Positions 47,553 to 61,600 are shown, counted from the stretch's first letter. The stretch is DNA of 64,000 nucleotides from Emydura subglobosa (GCA_007922225.1 ML679961.1:67717075-67781074), one strand, 5' to 3'. Translations and numbers: made by a program. The notes: generated by a model not told the origin, from the sequence alone.

Positions 47553-50500
47553 CTGAAAGGAAGAGGGAAAAGCTGAGTTCTGCGAGAAAGTGCAAGGCTC
47601 CCAGCTCACCCTTCAGCGTCCTTGTTCCGTTCTCCTGGAGAAAATCAAGGCCTCTCAAATGTATATATTCTCTGTCCTTCAGTTTCTTTCCTGAGTAGCT
47701 TGGTCCTTCCATTTATTCCCCTTTGCAAGGGAACCCATATTTTCCTCCTCTTCCTGTTTCCTCTTAGTTTCAAGTCCCTGGATTTGAGCAGATGACTGGA
47801 GGGTAAGGCCATCCTCTATCATTTGATACATGAAAATGCCTATTAGGTCCCTCAGCGTCCCCTTGCCATGGAAAGGAATCCAACCTGCTGCACCTTCCCT
47901 CAGCACTTGGGATTCTCCAGAACCTCTGCTGCTCAAAGTTGCACCCCTAGACAAAGTTTCCTCCCTGTAGGATACACTGTCACAGGTGGGCTCTGGAAGG
48001 GCCTTGTATATTGCTGCTATAAAGATAAAAGGTAATAGGTGATTTATGGGATATGCTGGAGTAGAGGCTCTGTCTATACTGGTTGGGTGGTGCTGACATA
48101 CTAAACTATCAGTGTAACTACATAAGTGCAAGTCCCCAATGGAGATGTGCTAGAAGATTAGTGTGATAAGTGGCACTGAAGCAGTGTCTACTTTTGGGTC
48201 TGCACATCAATGCACTGGAGCAAGTTTTTCTGGTCTAGACAAGCTCTCCAAACCCTCAGTTGAGGCTTTATTCTCAAAACCATCTGCAGTTCACCTTTAA
48301 AAAGGAAGCAATTTTAGTACATTTGGGCCTCAGCAGCTATAATGAAAGGCACCAAGAGCCTTTATGTCCTGCTGGATCAAAGTTCTGCTCCAAGCACAAA
48401 CTGTCTGCCAGTTAGATGGAAACTTCTTTAATCAGAGCTGATCTCCAGATAGCAAACCTCTTGAGACTGAGAACTGTATTAATTTTCAGGAAGAAGTTCT
48501 CCTTCCAAACTGTCTCACAAATACTCTGAAAATGCCAGTTCTCCCTGACAAGGAGTGTCACTGGGAATCAGATTAGAGATTATTCACTTGTTACAGGCAT
48601 AAATGCCAGCCCTTTGCCATGCGATGGGGAGAATTCTTGTCAGGCCCTCAGCAACCACAATGAGCAGAGATTTATGCAGCACAAATACCTCCAGCAGAAT
48701 CAAATGATTATAAACGACGCATTTGAAATCCTCAAGCTCTGCTTAGTGTCCTTTGACAACAAAAATTGTCAGGTCTTCACATTCATCCCAGCGATTGGAC
48801 ACTGACTAATGCTTGGGGTGTTAATGACAGAACCACAGGGAGAGGATGATGTGTAAGATGTGGTCCCCGTACCACTTCTGTAGACACAAACCTCCTGTTG
48901 TCAATGGAATGCATCTGGGACACTTCCAGGCCATCTGGCTTCCTTCATGCAGCCTAGGTCCCTCCCAACTACAACCCTGCACTGGGACCTGCACAGCTAC
49001 TGTAAAACTAAGGGACCTGAAAAACTGTCCTAAAAGGAGTATATTTCTGAAAGTTTTAACCATCTAGTACCTGGCTAGGCCCCCTCCCATTTCACAAGTG
49101 CATACTGGGCTGAAGTTTTCATACACATTTAAGTCACAGCAACATCAGGGTAGAAAAAGATAGAGGTTAAAGGACTCTCTGGGAAAGTATAGGGCACAGT
49201 CTTCTCTCTATTAAACCAACTGCAAGGGAGTCTGCATTTTCAGTGTTTCCTGTTCTAAAAGGCCAGACAGTTCAGCACCCTTTCCAGTCTGATTCTGTGC
49301 CTAATGGAAAATGTTGCAGGGTGAGAGCTTGGAAAATGACTGACAATAGCTTCCTATGTCAAGACAGTAGCCATGACAAGCAGATCCTAAGTAGCAGAGC
49401 TCTGGGCTGGCCCCAGTACTAAATAGAAGGGGCCAAACTGAGGCAAAGAACAATCATAAAAAAACAACTGCTTTCATTAGAGTTTGTGTTGTTTTTGCAG
49501 CATGGCAATGAGAAACGTTGGAATAGGCCCTAAACCCTCTCGTCCCCACCTCTGCTGTGCAGCTGTAATCCTGGGGGTGTGCATCACCACCACAATTTCA
49601 ACCACAGAAGGGAATCAGGTTGGAAGAGAAGCTGTCACCACAGCTCATGTCACACAAGTGAAGGCCCTCCCACCTGCCCATCCTCCCCAAACTGGGTTGG
49701 AACCACAGGAATGAGGGTTCCCCTCTCTGCCCAAGACCACATGACAAATACATTGGACACCTGAAGCTCCATTTAGTCTAAACAACAAAAATCCTGTTTA
49801 GAGACGGGCGCATGAGGGGAAAACAGCAAATGCCAAAGGGTCACAGCATGGAGAGCATCTGACTGCCGATCTCTTACCAGGATTTGTTCTAGCAAGGGGT
49901 CTAGAGAGAGGACTAGGGAGACTAGAATTGCTCTTCCAGAAAAGATATGGCAGTTGCTTGAGGGACAGCAGAAGCAGAACCAGATTCTCTTATTTCCACT
50001 TATGTCAATTAACTGTTGGAGATTTAGATTCTGTTTTTATTAATCAAACCAGAGAAAGAAGTTAAACATCCTCCCAGCTGAGCCGGAAGAGGCCCATGGC
50101 TCTCAAGTCCCTTGCCAGGTAGTACAGGCATCCCATACTCCTCCACACTCCTTATCTGGTGGCTGTTAGGAATTTTTGATAAAGCAACCAGGGACAACAC
50201 AAACAATTCACCTGTATCTACCTCTATGCCCAGCAAGATGCTTACAGCACATCCCAGCATTTGCCTGCTTATAGTGCCTCAAGTCCTACTGCTTTATAGC
50301 TTGCGATTCCCAGCTCCATAATCTCCTTGATTCTGTATCCAACTGCTATAGACTCCTCAGCAGGCACGATACTTCTCAATGCCTGTGGAGTCTCTAAATA
50401 CATGTTACCTACAGGGTAAGATAGATTAAATAGTCATGTCAAACACACTACTAAAAGCAAGGAAGTGGACAGCCAGGACACACACTGCCTCGAGACCAAA

Positions 50501-50666
50501 GCTCTCAGGGGAGTGAAGGAAGATGTATCATGGTGTCATTAAAGTCATAGGCTCATATCCTACTCCTGCTCTTGCCATCTTTCCCTATTATAGGCATTCA
50601 GCTACCACAGCAATGGGAACCAGATAAACAGCTAGAGAGACAGAGAGGATCTCAGATGGACCATGA
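47553..50666 (-). other. SLC39A13: 5'UTR intron of SLC39A13, first part
   Basis: No supported gene. A possible short MITE at 48064-48246 has weak inverted ends (AGGCTCTGTCTATACT and GGTCTAGACAAGCTCT). The rest looks unique. Confidence 0.4.
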
Positions 50667-50976
50667 CAGGAGTTCCCAACCTATGGCCCACCTGAGCATT
50701 TCATAAGCCCCCCGGCCTGCTTGAACACAATATACTAACGGCCGATTCATTAGCATTTGTTACCATGTTTACATCATTTTAGTTTACACAAATGGATGAA
50801 TAGATAATACTGTACATAGGTTGTTTTTCTCTAAATACACACGAAACAAGCTGAACTTAAAATATAAATCAATACAGGTGACTTTAAATCTTATTAAAAT
50901 ATGTGCAATCTGCTGTTAGGCCCACACAAGGTTGTACTTATGTGGCCCTCCTGTGTAATAAGGTTGGGCCCCACTG
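50667..50976. mobile_element. Non-autonomous hAT-like element
   Basis: 310 bases with ends CAGGAGTTCCCAACCTATGG and AAGGTTGGGCCCCACTG. It is flanked by eight-base near-repeats GACCATGA and GATTATGA (six of eight match), as expected for an old hAT insertion. No open frame. Confidence 0.65.
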
Positions 50977-50984
50977 GATTATGA

Positions 50985-53600
50985 TGCTCCAGTACAATGG
51001 AGCAGAATTTTAAGAGCACCAGCTGTACTGGGATTTAAAGCAGATCTGTATTGTTCTTGGGGAAGTGGATGAGGGATTCAATATATGCAACAGACACAAA
51101 TGGTCAGGCCTTAATTTACACACTTAAATTAAGTAGCTCCAGCAGTACAGCACCCTATCATACTGGGGTCAGGAGCACCTCAAAGGGGAAGTGCCACTTA
51201 CATAATCACCAGTACCACTCTGTGGCACCAACATGTTCTGTGAAGATCTTCTATACAAGTACTGAGGAGAGTTAGCGCTGCTTAGCCCTTTCAATCACAG
51301 GTGTAAAGTGTATGTAATTTCCAGCATGGGAATAACAGATACCACAACAGAAAGTGAAAGATGAAGAGGGGGGCTGAAATTTTGCCATTCACTCACTCCT
51401 GGTTCTGGTGAATTCAAAGCCATGAAAATAAATCACATTTCCCCTTCCAGTGTGCAAGCCCAGAGCCCTAGCTCCTCCCTAGGCATTTATACAGCAGACT
51501 CAGCAGCAGCTAGTGTCTATGAAAATGCAAACAAAGCTGGAAATGCAGATTCGCACCAAGACACAAATCTACTGCAAGACAGAAAAAGCAAGGAAAAATA
51601 AAACCAAATATTTACATGATATACTCCTGAAACTGCTAAGTCCCCTATCGAAGCTGAAGGAGACTTCTAGTTCTTTCTGCAAACTGTTTTCAGCCAAGCA
51701 CCTGGAAAATAGTTTCATCCCAGCCTTCCAAACAACTCTCAAGTGCTCTATGCGTGGCAGTGACTTGAGTTCACTCTGCTCCTGCCTCCTCCTCCCCCTC
51801 ACAGCCAGTAGCTCCGCTCTTTCAGACAACGCGGCTTTCGTGGCTTTTTGGCACAAGCCTACGTTCCATCATGACGACACTTTAAACGTTCTTGGAAAAA
51901 ACTTTTATAGTTATTTTCCCTGGAAGCCCATAGCCTGTTTATGGAGCCGCAGTGGAATACTCCACAGAACAGAAATGTTATTTCACTAAAGAGGAAATGG
52001 AAACAGCAGCCAGCAAATTCTCCCAAAGCCTCATACCAGCAGCCCTACAGTAACCTACTGAAAACCCCAACACTTCTGACAAGGATTATAATGCTCTCCA
52101 ATTCCCAGTTAGCTGCCCCAGTGTTCATTCTCCTTCAGGAGTTCACCTCTCAACCACATGCCATTTCTGAGAAACCCAGAGCACTCCCACAGTACTCTTC
52201 CTTTCCCTGGGATCTCTCACATAAAAATCGCTTGCTCTATTCAGAACCTTACCCTCTATAGGGAGAGACATCTCCTTCTGCGAAGTATACATATATGCAA
52301 ACACTACAGTATCTCCAACTAAAAGCTGCATACATACGAGGAAGGTAGCAAGATTAGGAACACAAGCATAGAAAAGACAAAGCTCAGGATCTTGTCTTTA
52401 ACTGCAACCAGTGCAGGATTCTTCAGAGGAAAGTGAGATGAAACACCTAATTGAACAATAGGGTACATTGGGGTGGGGATATTTATTCCTGACCTCACCC
52501 CACAATCAGCCTTATCCCTGCGAGAAGCAGAAAAATATCGTCCTAACCCAATCTGGCAATCATCCTCATTTCCCCCCCCAAGGGATACAGTGTGATTTCT
52601 TCCTGATCCAACCCAGCAATCAGCCTCACAGCCAATGGGTGGAGAGAGAATTTCTTTCTGACCCCACCTAGCAATCAACCTCAGGCCTTAAAGCATGAGA
52701 ATTGGAAAGCTTTTGTAAAATTTATCCTAGAGCATAAAAAGGTATCATCACCACCACTAGTTTTTCTCCACCAGCTAACATGTTAAAACTATAACTTCCT
52801 TGTCTATACTAGATTTTGAACACATTAGCTAACATTAAGAACATAGGGCCCTAAATGGCATCACTGATAAAAGGAAGAGACAACTATAGCAATCTTGCCA
52901 TGAATGATGGATGAAATTCAATGCTTACAAATCCAAAGTAATTCACATTGGAAGGGATAATTTGATCTACTCATACAATTTACTAGGTTATAAATTAAAC
53001 TGTAACCACTCAGGGAAAAGATCTGTGTTGTCACTATACACAGAGCAATGAAGTTCTCTAGATGAATGCACAGCACCAGTGAAAAAAAGCAAATAAGTTG
53101 GTAGCATGGTATAGAAAATCCTGCAAATGCTATAATTCCATTGTAGAAGGCAGCAAAGGTAGTCACACCTATGGCTGAAGCTGTGTGACACCTTCCACTC
53201 TAAGACCCTGCTTTCAGTTGCTTATGATTTTTGCCAGATTTAAGCCATTTGAGCTGATGTATAGATCAGTGGCATACATTACCTGGAATAGTAATTAGCT
53301 CTCATCACTCTGTTTCCAAAAGGATGTAACAGAAATAGACTGTCTTTAGAAACAGAGGATGAAAATTATCAGAGACAAAGACAGTTAATATTCAGAAAGA
53401 AGATGAATAAAGAGGATTCTTGATAGAGGCATACAAAATATTGAATGGCACAGTGAAGCAAGCTTAAGGTACTGCTGTTCACGTCTCCCGTAACACAGCA
53501 ACAAGAGAACAGCCAATGAAATCCCAGGGCAGCAAATTTAAAACTGTGAAAAACATTTTTTTTTTTTTAAACACACACAACACACGGTTAGCCAGCGAAA
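50985..53600 (-). other. SLC39A13: 5'UTR intron of SLC39A13, second part
   Basis: No supported gene. A 158-codon frame at 51513-51989 matches nothing I recognise and is probably chance. The minus-strand first exon may begin beyond 53,600. Confidence 0.4.
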
Positions 53601-54650
53601 CTCACTGCCACAAGGCACCGGAGGGCAGGCGCTCAGAGGAGTTCAGAAGAGGGTCTGAGGTGCCCGCGGCCCAGGCGCACCTGCAGGCCACCCGGCAGCC
53701 GGGACTAGACCAGCCCTGCCGCCGCGAGGCACAGACCAGGCTTCGAGACCAACTTCCCCAGCAGCCGGCTGCCGTCTCTGCCCCTCCGTCAGCGGCTCGG
53801 GACACCAGGCCAGCGGCCCGGGCTCAGCCGGGGCAGGTCCCACCGGCGCCGTGCGGCTGCCCGGAGCGAGCGAGCGGGCGGGGTCAGCCCAGCCGCAGGG
53901 GCCGCGCTGCACGGACCGTCCCTGCCCGGCCGGGATGCCCAGCCAGCCAGCCACCCTCCCTCGCAGGGACCACCCCGTCTCCCCGGCTGGGCCCGGCCGC
54001 AGGGACCCGCTTCCCCTGGGGGCGCTGGGCGCCGCCGCCGCTCCGGCCCGGGCTCCAGGCAGGCCGGCCGGGGAGCCCCGAGAAGCGCCGCGCCCCACCC
54101 GCTCCCCACCGCGGGCACCCAGTGGCCAGTTACCGGGCGGCGGCGGCGGCGCGCTCCGGGCTGCCCCTGCCATCCAGCTGCGGCTCCACTCGGGACTCCC
54201 TGCCCCGCCCCCATCCGCGTCTGGCCTCTCAGCCCCGCCTCCCAGCCCCAGCCACGTTGGCCCCATCCCCCGCGGGCCTAGAGTGGCGGCTCCGCCCGAC
54301 GGAGAACCGCTGCGCACACTTCCGGCCTCCGCGCCGCGAGGGGCCCTGGGACGAGCGGACGCTTCCTCTCACAGCCTCGTCGGGGGACGGGAGAAACCAG
54401 CACACTCCTTCCGGCTACACCCCCTCGGGGGACAGGAACTCAAGCCTGCACTTCCGGGACAGATCGCGCAGGCGCACGGCTGTTGCTGTAGGGCACGCAG
54501 GAAAAACTGGCGCAGGCGCAAACGTTCCCACCCAAAGGAGGCTACACGGTGGGGGGCCGGACAGGGTCACCAGCCGCGCGCCCGCCAGCCTCCCATTGTG
54601 GGCAGGGCTCTATGCATAGCCACGCCCCCATGGCGGGGCATGAGTAGGAC
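53600..54650 (-). promoter_or_regulatory. SLC39A13: CpG island, probable SLC39A13 promoter
   Basis: About 1 kb of dense CpG with GC boxes, the only island upstream of SLC39A13. A strong minus-strand donor (CCG|GTAACT near 54132) could end the non-coding first exon. Long frames on both strands here reflect GC composition and not genes. A divergent plus-strand transcript is possible. Confidence 0.65.
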
Positions 54651-55748
54651 GAGGCTTGCATGCCGGCGCTGCATGCATGGACTGGGCTGGTTGGGGCTAG
54701 CTCCTCCTGGCCTGCAGGGGAAGGTCCCCTTGTCCAGTCCGGGCTACCTATTCTACGTTTGCTTGTCTTGCTGCTGCCCCTCTTGTGCTCTGAGCAGGGC
54801 TACTCCACAGTGACAGTCCCTGGGCTACAGAGGACTAGAGCCAGCCAGCCAGCATGAGAGGAAGGTCAGCACTCCCTGCCCTGCTGCTGACCAATCTCCA
54901 AGCGCCTCCCACTCAGCTCACAATCCTCTGCCACAAGCCAGCCGCAAATCTCATCAGCTGGCTACCCCTTACCAGTATTGCCAACACCACATGTTCAAAC
55001 ATCATGAGATGGGCTTTAAAATCGTGAGATTATGTAAAAATAATAGATTCAGTGTTCTTTTTATTTGCCTTGTTTTTTGAATGTTTAGGGTACACTAAAG
55101 TTATATTCTGAAGCTGACTCCACAGCCATGAGGAATAAAAATTAGATTCTTAAAGAAAAAGTATGGCTGAAATCATCACATATCCCCTTGACCCCAAGAC
55201 CCAGGGCTTTAAGGAAAACAATAATTAGGAGACTCAAAACAAAACCATGTGTTGGTAATACTGCATTGCCTCCATCAGCTCATAATAATGAACCTAAATA
55301 GCAGGTGACCTACACTGACACTGCCAGGCCTCCCCCTAGCAACCTCCCCCTACTTTCAGCTATGGTTGGTCACTTTATTACTATCGTTATTAATTATTTG
55401 TATTATTGTAGCCCCTAGGAAGCCAAGTCATGGAGATAGACCCCACTGTCCTATGCACTGTACAAACAGAAAACAATAGTCCCTGCCCCAAGGAGCTTAC
55501 AATCTATGTCTTTGCTTCAAGCAGTTTAACCCCTTTTTAATTTACAACACAAAACCGTTCCTGACCCAGTCTCTTTTCCTTCTTCTGTCTGGTATTTTCA
55601 AAGCTCTAAATATATATTTAAGTGGTTTTAAGCACACACAACATAAACTTGGCCCTTTCTTGATTTTTGGCATTCAGCACTTACAGTAATGGGCACATTT
55701 GAAACAGAAGGCACAATCAGGGAGCCCCTGGCTGTAGTGAATATAGAG
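54651..55748. other. Intergenic sequence
   Basis: No gene was recognised. It contains the inverted dispersed repeat at 55385-55515. Confidence 0.4.
55385..55515 (-). repeat. Dispersed amniote repeat, copy 3 (unclassified), inverted
   Basis: Reads TTGTAGCCCCTAGGAAGCC ... CACTGTACAAACAG ... CCCTGCCCCAAGGAGCTTAC, the inverted counterpart of 40300-40435. Confidence 0.55.
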
Positions 55749-56190
55749 CAATGGTTCGCAACCTTTCCAGATTACTGTACCCCTTTCAGGAGTTTAATTT
55801 GTCTTGCACACCCCAAGTTTGACCTCATGTAAAAACTACTACTTGCTTACAAAATCAGACATAAAAATACAAAAGTGTCACAACACACTGTTCCTGAAAA
55901 ATTGCTTACTGTCTCCTTTTTACCATATAATTATAAAATAAATCAATTGGAATATAAATATTATACTTGCATTTGAGTGTAACACTTGAACCTATTTTTT
56001 CCACTTGTGAGCCTTGTCATTTCTGGGAGGCAGTGAAGCGACAGCAACAATTAAGTTTTTATTCACATTGAGTCTATTCCTGTAACCTGTTGTAAGACTA
56101 GGCAAATATTGTATCTAGATGAGTTGATGTACCCTCTGATAGACCTTTATGTACCCCAGGGGTACATGTATCTCTGGTTGAGAATCGCTG
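55749..56190. mobile_element. Non-autonomous hAT element with perfect target duplication
   Basis: 442 bases with inverted ends CAATGGTTCGCAACC and GGTTGAGAATCGCTG, flanked by a perfect eight-base duplication ATATAGAG (55741-55748 and 56191-56198). The interior resembles a family common in reptile genomes (AAATTGCTTACTGTCTCC and AAATCAATTGGAATATAAAT). No open frame. Confidence 0.9.
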
Positions 56191-56198
56191 ATATAGAG

Positions 56199-58239
56199 AA
56201 AAACCTTGTCTGTCCCAAAGAAGTTAATGATCCAAATCAGATGCAGGCCAGATACATACAAACACATTTACTTAAACTGAAAGGCGAACTTCCATGCAGA
56301 TGGTTCTGGTTCTTTTAAAATGTATTATTGTCTTAATGTATTCAGAAAAGTGGGGCCAGGAGAGATCTTTACAAGTTTCAGTTTTATAGGCCCCATCTGG
56401 TTGCTTTTTGGGTTGCATCCATGTTTGGGGTTCATCATTCAAAGGTCTCACAAGGATTTGGGTGAGTTTTAAAGATGACTGAATGAGGAAGAGGAGGGGT
56501 ATCTTGAGGAACCTGATCAAAAGTTTTTGAAAACCCCAGTACATTTTTACCACTGAGACACCTTTATCTATTTCATTAGTTTAACCCTTCCTACCCACCA
56601 ATGGTCTGATTTTCAGAGGCGAAGAGCACCACAACTTCCACTGAAGGCTGTGGGAGCTGCAGGTGCTCAGCACCTCTGGAAATTAGACCTCAAGAGGACA
56701 GAGATTTTCCCTTTTACAAGCCGAGCTAGTTTGAAGTTATTGGGGTAGAGTTGCCCAAATGTACTAATTTATCTCTAAATGTTATCTGTATAATTTTCCC
56801 TGGAATACACCCTATCCCTCCAATTTACAAGAAGACATTCAGTTTCTAAGGATGTAGGCAATCCTGATAGGCATAAAGGGAATAATAGTGAGATAGTGGC
56901 AATGCCAATCTCATCAATTTCCTGCCTATGAGTGTAACCAATCCTTGGAACTGGAGGAAGTCAACCATTAGCAACCTATGTAATTTAGCTACTATTTATG
57001 TTTTTATACCATGCACATCACCATATGTAACTACCTTGCAAATTTATACTTGTGTTTTACAAGTATATCCGTCTCCCACTCACACACACAGAATCAATTC
57101 ATTTATGTGAAAACCTCAAGCCAAATAAGGGTTTGCATTTTGTTCTGAAGTCAGTAAGATTCCACAGGCTTAGCCCAGCTGCCCCCCTGAGTCTCATTCT
57201 AATGGGTGAGACAGTTCCATTGTTCCAGTGGAACAGAGCTGTGACAGGTAGTCATGCCTGCAGACTGGGAGGCAGTTCCTCAGGTATCCTGGGCCAGACA
57301 TGTGGAGGGCTTGGAATAGCAAGACCAAGGGTGAAATCCTGGCCTCACTGATTTCAATGGGAGTTTTGCCCCAAGAGCTTTAATTTTAATCTGTATCTCA
57401 CAGGGAGACAATGCAGCACAAAGTTCTAGGGGAAATGTCTTCTCACTGGCCTGTGCTGCTGCGTAGGCAGCTGCTTCTGCATTCTGAATCAAATGGACCT
57501 TTTCTGGAGGTAGCTATTGCATTCCTAAGTATAATTAATTTTCAATTATCAAATCTCAGGGTCATGAATGTGGATCACTACGGCCAAATCTGAGTCCAAT
57601 AGGATAAGGATCAGACCATGTATAGACATTGTTGTTTTTAGTGGCCATAGCTATTTGGATGTCTAGAAGCAGCAAGCAGAGTAGCCTTCCTCAAGCCTCT
57701 TGAGCTTGTTGTCTCTGGAAGGAACTTACACCTGAGTTTCCACATTCATCCCTAGAATATTCTCTTATCTTGAAGGCATGAAGTAGTAATTAAAGCTTCT
57801 TGCATCTTCTCTCCAGGCTGTTTCTAGAGGTTTGTTGGGGGACTTTGGGGTTGAAGGTGCTATCTAAAGTAATGTGTGCAATTACCTTATCCAAAATCCC
57901 CATTCCCTGTAACTGGATCCTCTACCTCTGTGCATCTATGGCTGCCATCCCTTTTACTTGACCATCTCATGCCTACCAGCAACCCCCTTCTCCTGGTTTA
58001 TGAGGTCTGAAGTCTCAGGTGACCTCCTTACCTAGATGGGGAAAGCCATCGGTATAGCCAAAAGCAACTTTCCAAATAGTATGAATTAGGAAATTCAAAA
58101 CAGCCATATCTTACTGGCTCCACACTCAGATAGGGATTTGGATTGGGACTCTGTCTGGGAGAAAGGAGGCATGCATCTGGTGCAGAGCCCCTTGAAGCAC
58201 AGGTGCTGACTTTTTGTTTTGCTGGTAGGTGCCCTACCC
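56199..58239. other. Intergenic sequence
   Basis: No gene was recognised. A short dispersed repeat at about 56605-56695 (GTGCTCAGCACCTCTGGAAAT) also occurs near 9295. Confidence 0.4.
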
Positions 58240-58690
58240 TAGCTCCACCACAGGGTCACGCAGGGGCAGGAGGCTGTGCCGGGACACAAGCACCACCCAA
58301 GAATCCCAATCCTGCCCCTGCTGCCACCTAGATTGGGGGGGGGGGGGGGGGGGGGAAGGGGGGGGGCCCCTGGGGGGGGCAGGGTAGGATCAGGCCTGCA
58401 GGGGGGTCCATGAGTGGCAGGGTCAGGAGGCAGCAGGCTATTCCAGGACACAAGCCCCCTCTGACTCCCAGTAGTCTCAGTCCTTGTCCCTGCCACCAGG
58501 ACAGTGGAGGCAGGGTGGTCCATGGGCAGCAGGCTATGCCAGGATATGAGGTCCCCCCAGCAGTCCCGATCCTGCCACCAGGACTAGAAGGGCAGTAGGG
58601 GTCCATGGACTGCAGGGCAGGATCCAGACTGCCAGATGGGTGGGGAGGGTCCATGGGTGGCAGGGTCAGCAGGCAGCAGACTGGGGCTCA
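58240..58690. repeat. G-rich minisatellite with a poly-G tract
   Basis: Imperfect tandem copies, about 100-125 bases each, sharing GGCAGCAGGCTATGCCAGGA, CCTGCCACCAGGAC and GGTCCATGG. A run of 21 G (58335-58355), then 9 G and 8 G, lies within the first copy and could form G-quadruplexes. Confidence 0.75.
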
Positions 58691-61600
58691 AGGCACCCAA
58701 TTTTCCAGCCAGAGGCCCCAAACCACCCCATCCTCAGCCCAGGCCCAGGCCCATCCCCATCTTATGTGGGCTCCTTGGGGAGTTACCTGCTGCCTGGCAG
58801 TCTGGGGTCCGAGGGAGTCTGGCTAGGAGCTGCAGCCACACACACACCATTCCCGAGGAAGGCACAAATTAATGCAGGAAGGGAGGCTCTGCAGGTGAGA
58901 TGGCCCCAACCTTCAGGTGAGCAGCAGGGGCTATTGGCACTGTGTGTTAATGTCCAGCACAGCAACCAGTCTAACCCTAACTCCTTAAGCTGCCTTTTTT
59001 TTGGGGGGGGGAGGGGGGAGGGGTTACAGTAGGGGGGACATAGCTTGAGAGTTGGGCCCCCCGACTGGATGCTATCCTAAGGCTGGCAGAGGCTCCAGCC
59101 CCCAGGGACTTGGGGTGAGAATGACTCAGAGAAAGATGGTGCTTCCTGGGGAAATAACAATTCACAGCTGATTGATTTAACTTGATTAAATCAAACAGCT
59201 AATCGCCTGCCAGGAGGGTGAGGCAAGACAAACTGCAGCCCCAGTCTGTTGTGAAATAGCTGATCAGTGGACTCTGCGAAAGCTAATCACCCCCAACTGT
59301 TCCAGTGGTACTGAGCACCCACTATTTTTTTCTGGGAGTGCTGGGGCCCCTGGGCACCTTCAAAGTTGGCACCTATGTCTTGAAGTCTGGGATGTGATGT
59401 GATCAGATCACATAAGCCAATAGCTGACATTGCCTCCCTCTGATGTGGCAGCAGAAAAGCTTGGAGGCTTATAGTATCTCAGAAGCAGTTTGTTAAACAT
59501 GTTGCTGTAACTGCAAAGCCTGATAATATTGTAAGTCCACAGAGTCACCACACGGAGACACTATCTACCTACAATATTTGCATCTGAACAGCTCCCTCCC
59601 ATTTCTTTTACTAGAAGCCGTGTGTGACAGAAAAATTATTTTTCACTGTTTAAGTGTCCCAAATGCATTTGAATGGTGAATGACTGGGAATGTCATTCAA
59701 GAGAAGGAAAATAATGAATGATATAAGCAGGTAAATTATATTTGATTATTTATACTGCTGTAGGACATTAGTAATTAAATCCAGCCCTCCTAACTGCTGC
59801 AAACAGAGCTGGGAGTTAGCTGGTACTTTGCCTAAAAGAGTTTGTTAATTACTTGCTACCCAGAGCACAACATCACCAGGCTCTCCTGTAGCTGCTGCTT
59901 GGATCTAGCTATTCCCCCCAGCCCTGCAAAAGGAGTGGTGTTTGTTCAGGTTCCCCAAAGGGTACTCTAACTTTTAACCACTATAGATTCCATTGCTAGA
60001 TCTCTGCTCCCAGGGAGGATTTTGTCTATTCAAGGCACAGCCCAGCTGGATTCAGGATTAAAATATTTGATGGAAGCATTGCTGAGAGAATATCTACTTT
60101 TGATTAAGCAGGTGCCCTGGAAGTGAAGTCCTAGTTTCCCAACTACCATTAGTAGGTGTTGTCTTATTTTCTATTAAGGCATTTTGGTAGTTGAATTTCT
60201 ACCAAAAACTATGATGGTAAAGGGGCTGAAATGACTCTGCAAAGCTCACACACCTTGCGATCTGGCAGTGTCCCCTGGACACTGTCACTGGGACATTTTC
60301 TTTTATAATATTTCCTTCTTCCATCATATTTATCTGCTTCTGTGGGGTTTCAGGGCCCTTACAAGAAGAGGTAGAGGACAATAGTCCCACCAGGCTGCAG
60401 TCACAACTTCGGCTGGCCAGGATGTTAGTGGAAGATGCAAAGGCACCTTTGATTAAGGTAGAGCTGGGGTAAGTGTTAGGCCCTGAGAATGCAACTGCAG
60501 CATTCAGAAGGCCTTGGAGAAATCTTTGGGGAGACACACAAAAATCTTGTGGTACTAAGTGTGTGAGGGAGACTGGGGGTTAAGAATTGGGGCATTTTGT
60601 TGATGTAGCTGTAGAACCAGAAAGGAACCTGAGTTGGGAGATGGCAGGAAAACTTGGGAAGAGTGAACTCAAGGGGCAGCAAGTGAGGCAGAGGGAGAGT
60701 CTCAGGGGTATCTGAAGAGAGCAGGGAGGCCCCATCAGCAAACCATTTCCGCTTGCTCTTTGGTGGGAGCTAAGTGCACTGAGAACACAGCCTGGAAGTG
60801 CTGCTCTGACTCATCCCAGGACACAGTTCTGCAAGGACAGTAGAAAAGGAGAAGTAACTGCCAACCCCTGAATGAGCGGGGAGGGAGGTGGGCCCATGGA
60901 AGCTCAAAACAGGGAATTTTAGTCTTACTCATCATATTATTTTTATATTTGGTTTTTCATATGTAAACCTCAGTGTTTCTGCCCGCGTGTTAACTCTGTG
61001 TGCACCACAGGGCCAACCACCTGCCCCAGCTGCTCCCTTACATCTTCTTCCATAAACATATGCTGTATCTCCAGCCTAGGACTCAGTTCAGCTAGCTACT
61101 TACTGGACATTTGTAAGGAGCAATTGGGCAGCCTAATGGCTGCCTTGTCCTTGCACTGGGCAGACTACAGTGTCGTACTGCAGAGGGGAAGCAAAAGAGT
61201 GGGCTTTGGCTGAGAAAGATTCGGCAGCTGTCAGGAGGAGGCAGAAGAATTGAAATGAGTTAAAGGTGATGGATGAATATGTGAGAGAGTCTATGAGGGT
61301 TCAGCCTGAGAAAGTGCTGCTCTTAGCTTCAATCCCTAGTGAAATGGAACAAATGTGAGAAAAAAAATTGCTAACGAACATATGCGGCCATGAACCAGGC
61401 GCGGGACTGGGAGCTTATAAAGATCAGATCTGCCAGATCAGCTCGATTTCTTTCTTTGCCTGAGTTGCAGAAGGAGAGTGTGTAGACTGAGGCTGCAGTA
61501 CCATGTGATGGAGCTGGACATTAGTTATACATCTGACACAGGATCTCTCAAACTTTTACTCACAGAATTAATTACAACTGTCTTGTTCTGAGCATGGCAA

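Noticed and set aside
48064..48246. Firm MITE call
   Set aside because: Inverted ends match only weakly and no target duplication is visible, so it is mentioned only as a possibility within the intron entry.
51513..51989. 158-codon plus-strand frame
   Set aside because: No recognisable domain, no splice or promoter context, and it lies in the 5'UTR intron of SLC39A13. It is consistent with chance.
53516..54813. Overlapping 367- and 320-codon frames plus minus-strand counterparts
   Set aside because: Several overlapping frames in a CpG island, all proline/arginine/alanine-rich, with no family resemblance. They are explained by GC composition lacking stop codons.
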